DNA of 61,725 bases. Source: GCA-2786165 sp964625775. Lineage in GTDB: Bacteria > Pseudomonadota > Gammaproteobacteria > Legionellales > Legionellaceae. Within the stretch, counting starts at the first letter, position 1. Each line of letters starts with the position of its first letter. The stretch is taken from assembly GCA_964625775.1 (NCBI GenBank), contig CAZVEH010000007.1, positions 1-61,725 of the forward strand. Reading direction: 5' to 3'. Position numbers and translations under genes: made by a program. The notes beneath the pieces were generated by a model that saw only the letters and a program-made list of their open reading frames with translations, was not told the origin of the DNA and made no database searches. Below, in pieces: positions 52,090 to 61,671 of the stretch.

Positions 52090-52141
52090 AAGCCTGCATG
52101 CTATTCATAACTCAACCTGTATCTATCCATTTTTAAGACGA

Positions 52142-52657
52142 ATGTTACAACTGGGGGATAAAAAACGAGCACTTAGCGGTTTTGTCCTGTTATGCCTCTC
52201 ACAAACGCTTGTGGCCTTGCCAGAAGACAGCAAAGCTGTGTTATTAGTACACGCTGGCTCTGCCGATCTCAATCAAACCACACATCTTGGCACTTATAAA
52301 GGCGGTGTTGCTTTGGACCAAGGTACAACGCATATTCGAGCCGCCAACGCTTTGACCCAAGGTAATGCCGCAAACCAACTGGTCAAGGCTATTATTGAAG
52401 GAGATGGCAGCGTCCAAGCTCATTACTGGACCCTGATGAGTCCAGACAAACCAGTTCTTCATGCTTACGCCGATAAAATCATTTATCATGCCCTACAAGA
52501 TAAGATTGAATTGATCGGCCATGCCAGAGTAGAACAGGGCCAACACCAAGTCACTGCTCCTATTCTCCATTACCATATTAAGTCTCAAAACGTCGTTTCT
52601 TTGCCCACAACAGGCGAACAAACCATCATCACCATTCATCCAGAACAGACATCATGA
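52142..52657 (+). CDS. lptA: LPS transport periplasmic bridge protein LptA
   Basis: This 171-residue periplasmic protein has a signal peptide (MLQLGDKKRALSGFVLLCLSQTLVA). Its jellyroll strands (HLGTYKGGVALDQGTTHIRA, IEGDGSVQAHYWTL, YADKIIYHALQDKIELIGHARV) assemble the bridge to the outer membrane. The ATG at 52142 gives a clean signal peptide; in-frame ATGs at 52070 and 52016 would add an odd 24-42 residue extension overlapping lptC. It overlaps lptB by four bases. Confidence 0.88.
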   Translation: MLQLGDKKRALSGFVLLCLSQTLVALPEDSKAVLLVHAGSADLNQTTHLGTYKGGVALDQGTTHIRAANALTQGNAANQLVKAIIEGDGSVQAHYWTLMSPDKPVLHAYADKIIYHALQDKIELIGHARVEQGQHQVTAPILHYHIKSQNVVSLPTTGEQTIITIHPEQTS

Positions 52658-53379
52658 ACCAACTTCAAGCGCTGAACTTAAAAAAATCTTTCAAAACTCG
52701 TACCGTGGTCTCTGACATCAGTTTATCGATTCAAAGCGGCGAGTGTGTGGGTTTATTGGGCCCAAATGGTGCAGGTAAGACCACGTGTTTTTACATGATC
52801 GTAGGACTGCAGTCTTGTGATGCGGGCCAAATTCTTTTAAATGATCAAGATCTGACCAACAAAGCCATGCACCAACGTGCCCGAGCAGGCATTGGCTATC
52901 TGCCTCAAGAAGCCTCTGTGTTTCGAAAAATGAGCGTAGAGCATAACATTTTAGCGATTTTACAATTGCGACGCGAACTTAGTTCAGCGCAACGCCAAGA
53001 ATTGCTAGAACAATTATTGCAAGAATTTCATATTGAACATTTACGTCAGCATTTGGGCATGAGTTTATCGGGTGGAGAACGAAGACGGGTGGAAATTGCC
53101 CGTGCTTTGGCCATCGAACCCAGATTTATCCTGCTGGATGAACCTTTTGCCGGGGTCGATCCTATCTCCGTTTTAGACATTAAAAAAATTATTTTACATT
53201 TGTGTGAAAAAAACATAGGCGTATTGATTACTGATCACAACGTCCGTGAAACTTTAGATATTTGCCAACGCGCTTATATTGTCAATCAAGGTCGCATTTT
53301 ATGCGAAGGGTCCCCGCAAAATATACTTGCTAACCAACAAGTTCGCACGGTATACTTGGGTGAAAATTTTTCATTATAA
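52654..53379 (+). CDS. lptB: LPS export ABC ATPase LptB
   Basis: This 241-residue ATPase has Walker A GPNGAGKTT, the LptB-typical QEASVFRKMSVEHNI, signature LSGGERRRVEIARALA, Walker B FILLDEPFAGVDP and the switch H in ITDHNVRETL. It powers LPS extraction with LptFG, which are not in the window. In most relatives rpoN follows; here an unrelated accessory gene begins 29 bases later. Confidence 0.97.
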   Translation: MNQLQALNLKKSFKTRTVVSDISLSIQSGECVGLLGPNGAGKTTCFYMIVGLQSCDAGQILLNDQDLTNKAMHQRARAGIGYLPQEASVFRKMSVEHNILAILQLRRELSSAQRQELLEQLLQEFHIEHLRQHLGMSLSGGERRRVEIARALAIEPRFILLDEPFAGVDPISVLDIKKIILHLCEKNIGVLITDHNVRETLDICQRAYIVNQGRILCEGSPQNILANQQVRTVYLGENFSL

Positions 53380-53408
53380 TCAAATATTAAACTGGAACAC
53401 CAATTACT

Positions 53409-55577
53409 ATGATTTCATTGGAGCAGATCAAAGATATAATTTTTCCAACGAAAAATTTGCAAAATACTTTTATCTCTTTCGCAAACCAACACTGTATTCC
53501 AGGTACTGATTTTGATGAAAAATTACAGAATTTATTTTCTGGAGACGATAACACATTACAACTGATTATAGCCCCTTTTTTACGACAACTCGCTGTCCAT
53601 CACCTGGAAAACGGCGCAACAGCATACATTGCCCCCATTAAAGAACAGTTTGTCCAGGTCCAAGGAGGACTGTTGTTTCAGGCATTAAAAGAAAGAAATC
53701 AACTTGAGACCTGCAAACAAGAGTTCATCGAAAGAGTCAGTAAAATACTTTGGAATAACGCCATCCAGAATAACTTTAGTGAGGACAGTCCAGAAACAGA
53801 AATATACACATCCAGTAAGCAGAACTTCATTGAAACCTGGGGAGAACATGTATGGGCAGCCAGCTTTTCGCCGTCTAGCGATACTTCTGCTATGAATACC
53901 CCAGACACTGAGTTAGAAGACAGTTTGGGTTTAAAGGATTATTATCAGGAAATTGACTTACAAACAGATATCTCTTCGATCAAAACATGCATGGAAAATT
54001 GGGCAGCGCAACAATGGGACAGAATTTTTTACCCCGATGACTTTAGTGGAGCTTTCGATATCACCAAAAATGCTTTTGTAGAGAAATGGGATGAAGCAAC
54101 TTGGCAGAGGTTATATGATGAAGACAGCTCAGCAGATGATGAGGCAGCTATTGATTATAGAGTAAGAAAACAACACTTTCTGGATAATTGGGGAGAAACA
54201 TCTTGGGCGCAAACAAAAACAATCTCTTCGATTCTCCCCTGGGTAAAACGTATAGCGGATGAATTAGCCGAAGAGTTTATACGCATCAAAGGTACCGAAT
54301 TATGGCAGAGAGAACTCAACCTTCAAAGTCAACCAGGTACTTTTGCAACATATCTGCAATTAGAAGCGCTGTTAGATTTATTTGATCTGCGATGCCAGGT
54401 CACATCATCTAGCCGTGACATTCAAGGTACAATAATAGAATTACGCCCTCAGGGACAACATCAAATCCATTATTATTGCGCAGATAATACTCATTGGTAT
54501 GTTCACGAAGGCGAACCAAGAGCAACCTCAAGTGATAGCAACAATTGTCTGTATCATGGTTTTGCGCAATGGTTGCAACTTCTGCTGCAGGGTAAATTGC
54601 CAAGAAAAATCGTTCTGCCTATGGGTGACAAAGATACAATCATCTATAGTCAAAAACGTATCATGCGTACAACAAGTCATGCACCAGTCGCAGAGACAGC
54701 AGAAAGCGAAGAGCACAGTGAAGATCAGCGTATTGCTCTAGCAATAGCCTCCGAAGAATCGCAATCTATCCGTGCCATACGTAAAACACTGAGCTTAACA
54801 TCAGATTCGGATCATGAATCTATTGCCGAACTAGAATCACTACTCGATGCTAACATCCATTTACTACTAGGACTCATCCCTGCGCGACATAGAAGATTCT
54901 TGCATCTCATGCCTTTGCTTCGAGCCATGGCAACGGCTACAAAAGAATTTGCAGAGCACAACGAACATGATCACTTATTGGTATTAAAAAAATTATTATT
55001 GTATACCACGAATACACTCTACATCCCCAACACAAAAGACGTTGAAAGAGATTGGAGCAAAGAACAGTATCGCGCCAATATAGTGGATTTAAAAATAGGA
55101 GCGAGCGAACTTTCGACCTCCACAAACACGTGTATCAAAAACCTGGCACACATCATCAGCACCATGGAATTCGATATCGACAAACCCATGTGCCGCCATA
55201 CAATCCTCACACCACTTATACAACACACATCTACGCCTGAAAATGAAGACCAAGAAGATTGTATATCCACCGCTTTGTATCTCTCTGGACTACTGCTTAT
55301 GATATCCAGTTTTATAAGCCTTCTCATGTTGATCATATTGACTGCCATTACGGGAAGCTTTGCATCTTTAGGCATGTTGTTACTCACAACCCCTATAAGT
55401 TTACTGGCAGCACCCTTAAGCGGCATCATAGGACTACATATAGCGCATACAGCCGTGATGATCGCCGCCACAGGAGGTCTGATGACCATGGCAAGCGGAT
55501 ATACTTTATTTAAAGATTTTGCGCCGGCACATATTGCTGATCTGATCGGTATCGAAGCATGTGGTTTGAGGTTCTAA
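53409..55577 (+). CDS. Large effector-like protein with W-repeats, H/C protease-like motif and C-terminal membrane segments
   Basis: This is a 722-residue protein with no signal peptide. Residues 100-270 hold about five degenerate repeats of the form (K/N)xF(I/V)ExWxExxW, with the Trp pairs at 144/149, 198/203, 227/232 and 261/266. Residues 335-395 contain HYYCADNTHWYV (H362, W363) followed by SNNCLYHGFAQWL (C380). The NCL(Y/F) block looks like an OTU-type cysteine site, but with His before Cys, as in a permuted or different cysteine-protease fold (inference). Two or three hydrophobic helices lie at about 625-700. It sits in the lptB-lnt gap, its stop overlapping the lnt ATG (TAATG). Confidence 0.65.
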   Translation: MISLEQIKDIIFPTKNLQNTFISFANQHCIPGTDFDEKLQNLFSGDDNTLQLIIAPFLRQLAVHHLENGATAYIAPIKEQFVQVQGGLLFQALKERNQLETCKQEFIERVSKILWNNAIQNNFSEDSPETEIYTSSKQNFIETWGEHVWAASFSPSSDTSAMNTPDTELEDSLGLKDYYQEIDLQTDISSIKTCMENWAAQQWDRIFYPDDFSGAFDITKNAFVEKWDEATWQRLYDEDSSADDEAAIDYRVRKQHFLDNWGETSWAQTKTISSILPWVKRIADELAEEFIRIKGTELWQRELNLQSQPGTFATYLQLEALLDLFDLRCQVTSSSRDIQGTIIELRPQGQHQIHYYCADNTHWYVHEGEPRATSSDSNNCLYHGFAQWLQLLLQGKLPRKIVLPMGDKDTIIYSQKRIMRTTSHAPVAETAESEEHSEDQRIALAIASEESQSIRAIRKTLSLTSDSDHESIAELESLLDANIHLLLGLIPARHRRFLHLMPLLRAMATATKEFAEHNEHDHLLVLKKLLLYTTNTLYIPNTKDVERDWSKEQYRANIVDLKIGASELSTSTNTCIKNLAHIISTMEFDIDKPMCRHTILTPLIQHTSTPENEDQEDCISTALYLSGLLLMISSFISLLMLIILTAITGSFASLGMLLLTTPISLLAAPLSGIIGLHIAHTAVMIAATGGLMTMASGYTLFKDFAPAHIADLIGIEACGLRF

Positions 55578-57124
55578 TGATTGCCTTTTTGAATGTGTCA
55601 TCTTTATGGATGAAAAAAATCAGCAAAACCAAACATCTACCCTGGTTGGTTGCTGTTTTGACTGGCATGCTCATGCCCTTGGGTTTTGCACCGTTTCATC
55701 TACCAGGTGCCACAATTTTAAGCCTAGCTCTATTCTATACGCAGATACAAAAAGCAAGTCGCAAACGGGTGTTCTTAATTGGCTGGTTATTTGGCCTCGG
55801 TTTTTTAGGTGTGGGTATCTCTTGGGTTAATGTCAGTGTTCATACCTATGGGCATCTGAATATGTTGGCATCGATGGGTATCACAACTCTTTTAATTTTT
55901 TATTTGGCCTTGTATCCAGCGATATGTGCCCTGGCTTTTCATTACCTTAGGTACGCGCAAAGTTCTCCTTTAAAAAATTGCTTATTATTTAGTAGTCTAT
56001 GGTGTTGCTCAGAATACTTACGCGCCACACTATTTACAGGCTTTCCTTGGTTGTTGATTGGATTTGGTCAAATCGACACACCTCTAAAGCATCTTTTGCC
56101 CATCATCGGCGTCTACGGTATTGGTTTTTTAACAGTTTTGGCAGCGTGCTGCTTAGCCCAAGCCGTCCATAAAAACCGGTTTTGCTTGTCCTGGCTTATG
56201 GCGTTTGTGACTATTCTAATATTGCCAGCAAGTCTAAGCACCTATCATTGGTCACGTGTAGACACTCATCCTATGTCGGTAGGGGTTATTCAAGCTAATC
56301 TGTCCATGCGTGACAAATGGGATGAACGACTTTTTTGGAAGATCATCACGCATTACCATACCCATATTAATGCATTGATGGGTAAGCACCTTATCGTATT
56401 GCCTGAATCAGCTATTCCTTTGCCAGCCTCCTATGTACACGAGTTTCTACAAGAGATTCATCAACAAGCTAAGCAAGCAGGAACAGCCATATTGGTGGGC
56501 ATCCCAGAAGAAGCAAACCATGAGCAAACTTACTATTATAATACATTAACAGCGTTCGGACGGGCGTCAGGCTCCTATCGCAAACAACATTTAGTGCCCT
56601 TTGGGGAATACATCCCCCATGCTTTGCTTAATGTGCTGCAATGGTTGAGTTTGGATATGTCCAATATGCAAGCCGGAGATGCGTCTCAACCCCTATCAAA
56701 AGCCCAAGACCGCCCTTTTGCCGCTTTGATTTGCTACGAGTTAGCCTATCCCTCCTTGCTTCGACAGCAATTACCAACGGCGCAGTGGATTGTCTCTCTC
56801 AGCGATGATGGCTGGTTTGGTCATTCTTTGGCTCTGTACCAACATTTACAAATGGCACAAGTCTTATCCATACTCAGCGCTCGCTATCAGATTGTGGCAA
56901 ACAACGATGGTTTATCCTCTCTCATCACCCCTCAAGGTAACGTGAGTCATGCTTTACCTGCATTTTCCTCTGGCGTATTGGAAGGCAATATATATACGGC
57001 TCAAGGCAGCACCCCCTGGGTAAAATGGGGAGATAGCCCCATATTCAGCTTGTGTTGCATGATGATTTTAGCGGCAATTTTGCAAAAGTATTGTGCAAAA
57101 ATGTTCTACAAACCGACCGTATAA
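55577..57124 (+). CDS. lnt: Apolipoprotein N-acyltransferase
   Basis: This 515-residue inner-membrane enzyme adds the third acyl chain to lipoproteins. About six to seven N-terminal helices precede the periplasmic nitrilase domain. The catalytic triad is visible: Glu in VLPESAIPLP, Lys in SYRKQHLVPFGEY, Cys in ALICYELAYP. DDGWFGHSLALYQHL is diagnostic. The ATG at 55577 overlaps the previous stop and has GAGG upstream; in-frame ATGs at 55559 and 55610 are alternatives. It is not linked to corC/ybeY as in E. coli. Confidence 0.95.
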   Translation: MIAFLNVSSLWMKKISKTKHLPWLVAVLTGMLMPLGFAPFHLPGATILSLALFYTQIQKASRKRVFLIGWLFGLGFLGVGISWVNVSVHTYGHLNMLASMGITTLLIFYLALYPAICALAFHYLRYAQSSPLKNCLLFSSLWCCSEYLRATLFTGFPWLLIGFGQIDTPLKHLLPIIGVYGIGFLTVLAACCLAQAVHKNRFCLSWLMAFVTILILPASLSTYHWSRVDTHPMSVGVIQANLSMRDKWDERLFWKIITHYHTHINALMGKHLIVLPESAIPLPASYVHEFLQEIHQQAKQAGTAILVGIPEEANHEQTYYYNTLTAFGRASGSYRKQHLVPFGEYIPHALLNVLQWLSLDMSNMQAGDASQPLSKAQDRPFAALICYELAYPSLLRQQLPTAQWIVSLSDDGWFGHSLALYQHLQMAQVLSILSARYQIVANNDGLSSLITPQGNVSHALPAFSSGVLEGNIYTAQGSTPWVKWGDSPIFSLCCMMILAAILQKYCAKMFYKPTV

Positions 57125-57219
57125 CATGACCAACTAAGAAACATAGCCACCTTAACCTCTTGCTGTCGTACTCAAGAGGAGTTATCCTTAATAATTGACC
57201 CAAAATCTATGATAATACT

Positions 57220-59688
57220 ATGGACATAAGCTATATACCCAGTAGCGTTGAAGAACAGGCGCAGAATTACTGGCAAAAAAAACAATCTTTTCATGCCTCT
57301 GAAGATTTAAATAAAGAAAAATTTTATTGCTTATCAATGTTCCCATATCCCAGTGGATCATTACATATGGGACACGTGCGAAATTATACGTTGGGTGACG
57401 TGATCGCGCGTTATCAACGCGCACTCGGCAAAAATGTGTTGCAACCTTTTGGATGGGATGCTTTTGGTTTACCCGCAGAAAATGCGGCCATTAAAAATGG
57501 GATTCCTCCTGCACAATGGACCAAACAGAATATTGCTGCCATGAAAGAACAGTTTCTCAAATTGGGAAATGCTATTGATTGGCGTCGCGAAATCACCACC
57601 TGCGATCCTTGCTATTACCGCTGGGAACAATGGTTTTTCATCAAGCTGTATGAACGTGGGTTGGCTTACAAAAAATCTGCAGTGGTCAATTGGGATCCCG
57701 TAGATCAAACGGTGTTGGCGAATGAACAAGTTATTGACGGTCGTGGCTGGCGGTCTGGTGCCTTAGTAGAACGCAAAGAAATTTCCCAATGGTTCCTTAA
57801 AATTACAGCTTATGCCGATGAATTGCTCAGTGGGTTAGATACTTTAGACGGTTGGCCAGCGCAAGTGAAACAAATGCAGCGCAATTGGATTGGCCGGTCT
57901 GAGGGCTGTGAAATTCACTTTAAACTCCAAGATCAAAAAACGCTTAAGATATACACCACTCGCCCCGATACTTTGATGGGAGCCACTTATTTGGCGATCG
58001 CCGCCGATCACCCTCTGGCGAAAACCGCAGCAAAGACCAACGCAGACATTCAAGCATTTGTTGAAAGCTGTCAGCACGTGCGCATGGTGGAAGCGGAAAT
58101 TGCCACCATGGAGAAACGTGGGATTGATTCAGGTCTTACAGCCCAACATCCAATCACAGGAGAACAGCTGCCTATTTGGATTGCCAACTTTGTGTTGATG
58201 ACCTATGGATCGGGTGCCGTTATGGCCGTACCGGCGCATGATCAACGCGACTGGGAATTTGCACAAACCTATGGTTTAGAGATAAAACCTGTTATCACTC
58301 CTATCGGAACCCATGATTTCACCAAAGCCGCCTATACAGGTGAGGGCATGCTATCTCATTCTGGCGAGTTTAATGGGTTATCCTCCAGCCTAGGCAAAAA
58401 AACCATCACAGATTATTTAGAACAACATAAAACAGGAAAAGCAACCGTCAACTATCGCTTACGCGACTGGGGTGTATCTCGCCAAAGATATTGGGGCACG
58501 CCCATCCCAATGATCAATTGTGATCAATGCGGTATTGTTCCTGTCCCAGAAACTGATTTACCCGTTGTGTTACCCGAGCATATTGAAATCACAGGCTCAG
58601 GGTCACCTTTGGCGCATTGTAGTGAATTTTTGCATACGCCGTGTCCAAAATGCGGTCAGGACGCACAACGTGAAACAGACACTTTTGATACCTTTGTTGA
58701 ATCATCCTGGTATTACGCACGCTTTGCATGCAAGGGACAAACCAATGCCATGCTTGATGATCGTGCCAAATATTGGACACCTGTTGATCAGTATATTGGC
58801 GGAATCGAACATGCGGTCATGCACTTGCTCTATGCACGCTTCTTCCATAAACTGATGCGCGATGAAGGTTTGGTGAATTCAGATGAACCTTTTAAAACAT
58901 TGTTGAGCCAGGGCATGGTGCTGCGTGATGGTCATAAGATGTCTAAATCTTTAGGCAATACCATTGACCCCACAAGCCTAGTAGAAACCTATGGTGCTGA
59001 TACAGCTCGTTTGTTTGTCATGTTTGCAGCACCTCCTGAACAATCGCTAGAATGGTCCGATGCCGGCGTAGAAGGTTCGCATCGTTTCCTAAAACGTTTG
59101 TGGAGCTTTGCTTACCAGCATCGCGAAGTCTTCATTGACATCAACAAAACCATTCAAGATCCTAGCCACGCTATCAATTGGCAAAACTGTGAGCCTAGAC
59201 TCAAAAAATCTCGTTTACATATTCATCAAATTTTACAGCAGGCACTGCAAGATTATGACCGCCAACAATTCAATACCGTTGTCTCAGGCTGCATGAAACT
59301 CTTAAATGAGCTGGCTGCATATGAACTCCAAACCGCCGAAGATGATTATTTGATACATACCGGATTTGAGTTTTTACTCAAATTACTGGCGCCGATTACA
59401 CCCCATATTTGTCACGCCATCTGGCAACATTTAGGCTTTGAAAAGGCCATCATTGATGCGTCCTGGCCTAAAGTCGATAAAAATGCGCTCAAAACAGAAG
59501 AGTCTGATTTTGTTGTACAAGTAAACGGTAAATTGCGGGCGGAGTTTACTGCGGGTACCCATACACCTGAAGATAAATTGATTGAAATGGCCAAGCAGCA
59601 TGCTGCTCCTTTTCTACAAGGGAAATGCATCACCAAATCTATCATTGTGCCTCATCGCAATTTGATCAATTTGGTCGTGAGCATCTAA
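57220..59688 (+). CDS. leuS: Leucyl-tRNA synthetase
   Basis: This is an 822-residue class I synthetase. HIGH motif is HMGH (49-52) and KMSKS is at 573-577. The CP1 editing domain is present (TTRPDTLMGATYLAIA, quoted in part as RPDTLMGATY; PAHDQRDWEFA). Zinc-module cysteines INCDQCG and CPKCGQ are intact. The C-terminal domain ends VVSI. First gene of leuS-lptE-holA. Confidence 0.97.
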   Translation: MDISYIPSSVEEQAQNYWQKKQSFHASEDLNKEKFYCLSMFPYPSGSLHMGHVRNYTLGDVIARYQRALGKNVLQPFGWDAFGLPAENAAIKNGIPPAQWTKQNIAAMKEQFLKLGNAIDWRREITTCDPCYYRWEQWFFIKLYERGLAYKKSAVVNWDPVDQTVLANEQVIDGRGWRSGALVERKEISQWFLKITAYADELLSGLDTLDGWPAQVKQMQRNWIGRSEGCEIHFKLQDQKTLKIYTTRPDTLMGATYLAIAADHPLAKTAAKTNADIQAFVESCQHVRMVEAEIATMEKRGIDSGLTAQHPITGEQLPIWIANFVLMTYGSGAVMAVPAHDQRDWEFAQTYGLEIKPVITPIGTHDFTKAAYTGEGMLSHSGEFNGLSSSLGKKTITDYLEQHKTGKATVNYRLRDWGVSRQRYWGTPIPMINCDQCGIVPVPETDLPVVLPEHIEITGSGSPLAHCSEFLHTPCPKCGQDAQRETDTFDTFVESSWYYARFACKGQTNAMLDDRAKYWTPVDQYIGGIEHAVMHLLYARFFHKLMRDEGLVNSDEPFKTLLSQGMVLRDGHKMSKSLGNTIDPTSLVETYGADTARLFVMFAAPPEQSLEWSDAGVEGSHRFLKRLWSFAYQHREVFIDINKTIQDPSHAINWQNCEPRLKKSRLHIHQILQQALQDYDRQQFNTVVSGCMKLLNELAAYELQTAEDDYLIHTGFEFLLKLLAPITPHICHAIWQHLGFEKAIIDASWPKVDKNALKTEESDFVVQVNGKLRAEFTAGTHTPEDKLIEMAKQHAAPFLQGKCITKSIIVPHRNLINLVVSI

Positions 59689-60254
59689 TGCGCAGCAACC
59701 ATTTTGATTTGCCTGTGATCCCGCCTTTGCACGCCTTCTCCCTCTCCGGGGGGGAGAAGGGACTTTTAAAAAAGTTTTTGTTATGGCTCTTGGTAGGACT
59801 TACCCTGTCTGGGTGTGGCTTTCATCTACGCGGTATACTCAACATGCCCACCTGGTTGAACGATGTGGCAATCATTGTTGAAGCCGCAAATCGTGATTTA
59901 GACCCGATGTTAAAAGAACAACTACAAGCTTACCATATTCGCATGTCTACCCATCCAGCAACTGCACGTTATTGGCTGATCATAGAAGAAGATAACGAAG
60001 AACAGCATATCACCTCGGTCAGTTCCAGCACGACGCCACGCCAATATCAAATGACCTATCGAGTCAAATTCAAACTTCAAGCCGCAAACGGCAAAGAGAT
60101 TATTCGCTTGAGCACAGTCACCACCACAAGGCAACTTACTGTCAACAGTGATCGCATCCTAGGCTCAAATGATGAAGAAAACACCTTAAAACGTGAAATG
60201 CGCCGTGATGCAGCCCTTCAAATTATGGATCGGATTGGACACTATACCCCATGA
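59688..60254 (+). CDS. lptE: LPS-assembly lipoprotein LptE
   Basis: This is a 188-residue outer-membrane lipoprotein that plugs LptD. Its lipobox is LSGC within LLWLLVGLTLSGCGFHLRG. The ATG overlaps the leuS stop (TAATG). The pre-lipobox part is about 42 residues, roughly twice normal, because an in-frame palindrome (59734-59760) codes for part of it. Without that extension a TTG at 59778 gives a leader lacking positive charges, so the ATG is preferred. The rest (FHLRGILNMPTWL, RREMRRDAALQIMDRI-like) fits the family. Confidence 0.9.
   Translation: MRSNHFDLPVIPPLHAFSLSGGEKGLLKKFLLWLLVGLTLSGCGFHLRGILNMPTWLNDVAIIVEAANRDLDPMLKEQLQAYHIRMSTHPATARYWLIIEEDNEEQHITSVSSSTTPRQYQMTYRVKFKLQAANGKEIIRLSTVTTTRQLTVNSDRILGSNDEENTLKREMRRDAALQIMDRIGHYTP
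59734..59760. repeat. Palindromic element in frame inside lptE
   Basis: CCTTCTCCC and GGGAGAAGG are perfect 9-bp arms around TCTCCGGGG, which is itself partly symmetrical. It encodes most of AFSLSGGEKG in the LptE leader. Similar CCTTCTCCC/GGGAGAAGG elements are widespread dispersed repeats (from memory). Confidence 0.8.
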
Positions 60255-61249
60255 TCATACCCTATCAAGCCTTAGAGAATCATCTCAAAAAACAATGCGC
60301 TTCGGTTTATCTGGTTACGGGGCTGGACCTGTATTTATTTCATCAAGCCGTCAGCTGGATCAAGCAAGCTTGGAAAAAAAAATTAGCCCAAGACACTTAT
60401 GAAGAATGTATCATGACACCGCAACTGGCCACTGACTGGGCGCAGAGTTTCCAAGAGGCCAACACCTATTCCTTGTTTTCCTCACATAGTTTTTTGGATC
60501 TGCGTTTCGATAAAAAAACCATAGATGCAGGCAGTAAACAACATATTCAAACCTATCTAGAACACCCCAACCCCCGATCTTTGGTGTTGATTCAAGCGCC
60601 TTCCTTGCCTGCCAAACAAGTACAATCTATCATCAACCATCCCAATATCGTGCACACTCATATTCTACCATTGACACCGCAAGCCTTCAAAAAGTTCATT
60701 ATTGAACGCCTACAAACGTTACAGTTGCGCTGTACTCCCGAAGTCCCAGATTTGATTTATCAGTATCATCAAGCAAATTTGTTGGCATGCAGCCAATTTA
60801 TGGAGCAATTATCGTTGATGCATGATACTGCGCAAGTCGTGGATCAACCTACAGTCATGGGCTATTTGCGAGATCAAAGTGAGTTTACTCTATATGAGTT
60901 GGGAGATGCTTGTTTAGCTGCCCATACGACCAAAGCCATTCATATTTTTCGTCAGCTCCATCAAGCACAAACAGAGCCCACTTTGATTATCTGGCTTTTG
61001 AGCCAAGAGCTTCGCAAGCTGATTCAGCTGCATCATTTATTGCAATCCATGACGTACTCAGCCGCTTGCCAGCAACTGAAAATCTGGTCTCAAAAAACCG
61101 CCTTATATCAACAAGCATCCAAGCGCCTATCGGTGACTCAACTCTATACTATGCTGAAACTATGCCAATACCTGGATGAACAACTCAAATCCAACCGCAG
61201 TGCTGGCATATGGAGTGAGTTGGAGCAATTGATTTTAAAAATTGCTTGA
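60251..61249 (+). CDS. holA: DNA polymerase III delta subunit
   Basis: This 332-residue clamp-loader subunit opens the beta clamp. The N-terminal YLVTGLDLYLFHQAVSWI, the middle LVLIQAPSLPAKQVQSII and the late LIIWLLSQELRKLIQLHHLL with the SRL-like KRLSVTQLYTML fit HolA. It follows lptE with a four-base overlap, as in E. coli. Sequence is diverged, as is usual for delta. Confidence 0.92.
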   Translation: MIIPYQALENHLKKQCASVYLVTGLDLYLFHQAVSWIKQAWKKKLAQDTYEECIMTPQLATDWAQSFQEANTYSLFSSHSFLDLRFDKKTIDAGSKQHIQTYLEHPNPRSLVLIQAPSLPAKQVQSIINHPNIVHTHILPLTPQAFKKFIIERLQTLQLRCTPEVPDLIYQYHQANLLACSQFMEQLSLMHDTAQVVDQPTVMGYLRDQSEFTLYELGDACLAAHTTKAIHIFRQLHQAQTEPTLIIWLLSQELRKLIQLHHLLQSMTYSAACQQLKIWSQKTALYQQASKRLSVTQLYTMLKLCQYLDEQLKSNRSAGIWSELEQLILKIA

Positions 61250-61255
61250 AAAAAT

Positions 61256-61276
61256 AAAGCGATGCACGCATCTTTT
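61256..61276 (+). terminator. Possible terminator after holA
   Basis: AAAGC-GATG-CACG-CATC-TTTT forms a short stem followed by four T, between convergent holA and the small secreted protein gene. Confidence 0.4.
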
Positions 61277-61302
61277 GTAGCTGCTCGTTCGGCCTAAGAT
61301 GA

Positions 61303-61647
61303 TCACTCGTTAGCCATCGGTTCAAAAGTAAATGTCGCAACACGTTCGTCACCATACCACAGTTCCCAGGAACGCGAACCCCCATATGGCTGTTTCATGC
61401 TAAGAGTGCTCCCGTTTTTTGTGCATTTAATGGCCTTTCTATCATTTTCTGTAAGATCAGGATCTGTAACTTTGTAGATCGGCATGCCCGTACCCGCTCC
61501 CTGTCCAACCAATTGTAGAGAAAGAGATTTATCGCCAGGACCTGTACAAGATATGTCAGCAAATACGCTTGAGCTAACGAAGAACGCCAGTACCGCAGAA
61601 AGGCACACAGCTTTAGCAGTGTATGACTTTGTCGACCTAAAATGCAT
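61303..61647 (-). CDS. Small secreted protein of unknown function
   Basis: This 114-residue protein has a signal peptide (MHFRSTKSYTAKAVC, then LSAVLAFFVSSSVFA). The mature part of about 84 residues has two cysteines (DISCTG and AIKCTKNG), which could form one disulfide, and ends with WELWYGDERVATFTFEP. I recognise no family. An in-frame ATG at 61662 would add five residues. The palindromic repeat at the right end lies just upstream of the start. Confidence 0.7.
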   Translation of the reverse strand: MHFRSTKSYTAKAVCLSAVLAFFVSSSVFADISCTGPGDKSLSLQLVGQGAGTGMPIYKVTDPDLTENDRKAIKCTKNGSTLSMKQPYGGSRSWELWYGDERVATFTFEPMANE

Positions 61648-61671
61648 TGTTAAATTTTCCATGAGTATTTG

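Noticed and set aside
52016..52141. Longer lptA start within lptC
   Set aside because: It gives a long hydrophilic extension before the signal peptide; the ATG at 52142 gives a normal one.
53700..54230. W-repeats as TPR or ankyrin repeats
   Set aside because: Spacing (28 to 55 residues) and the Trp-x4-Trp pattern fit neither family.
55019..55489. A 156-codon minus-strand frame inside the 722-residue gene
   Set aside because: It is fully contained in a longer, better-supported gene and has no start signals.
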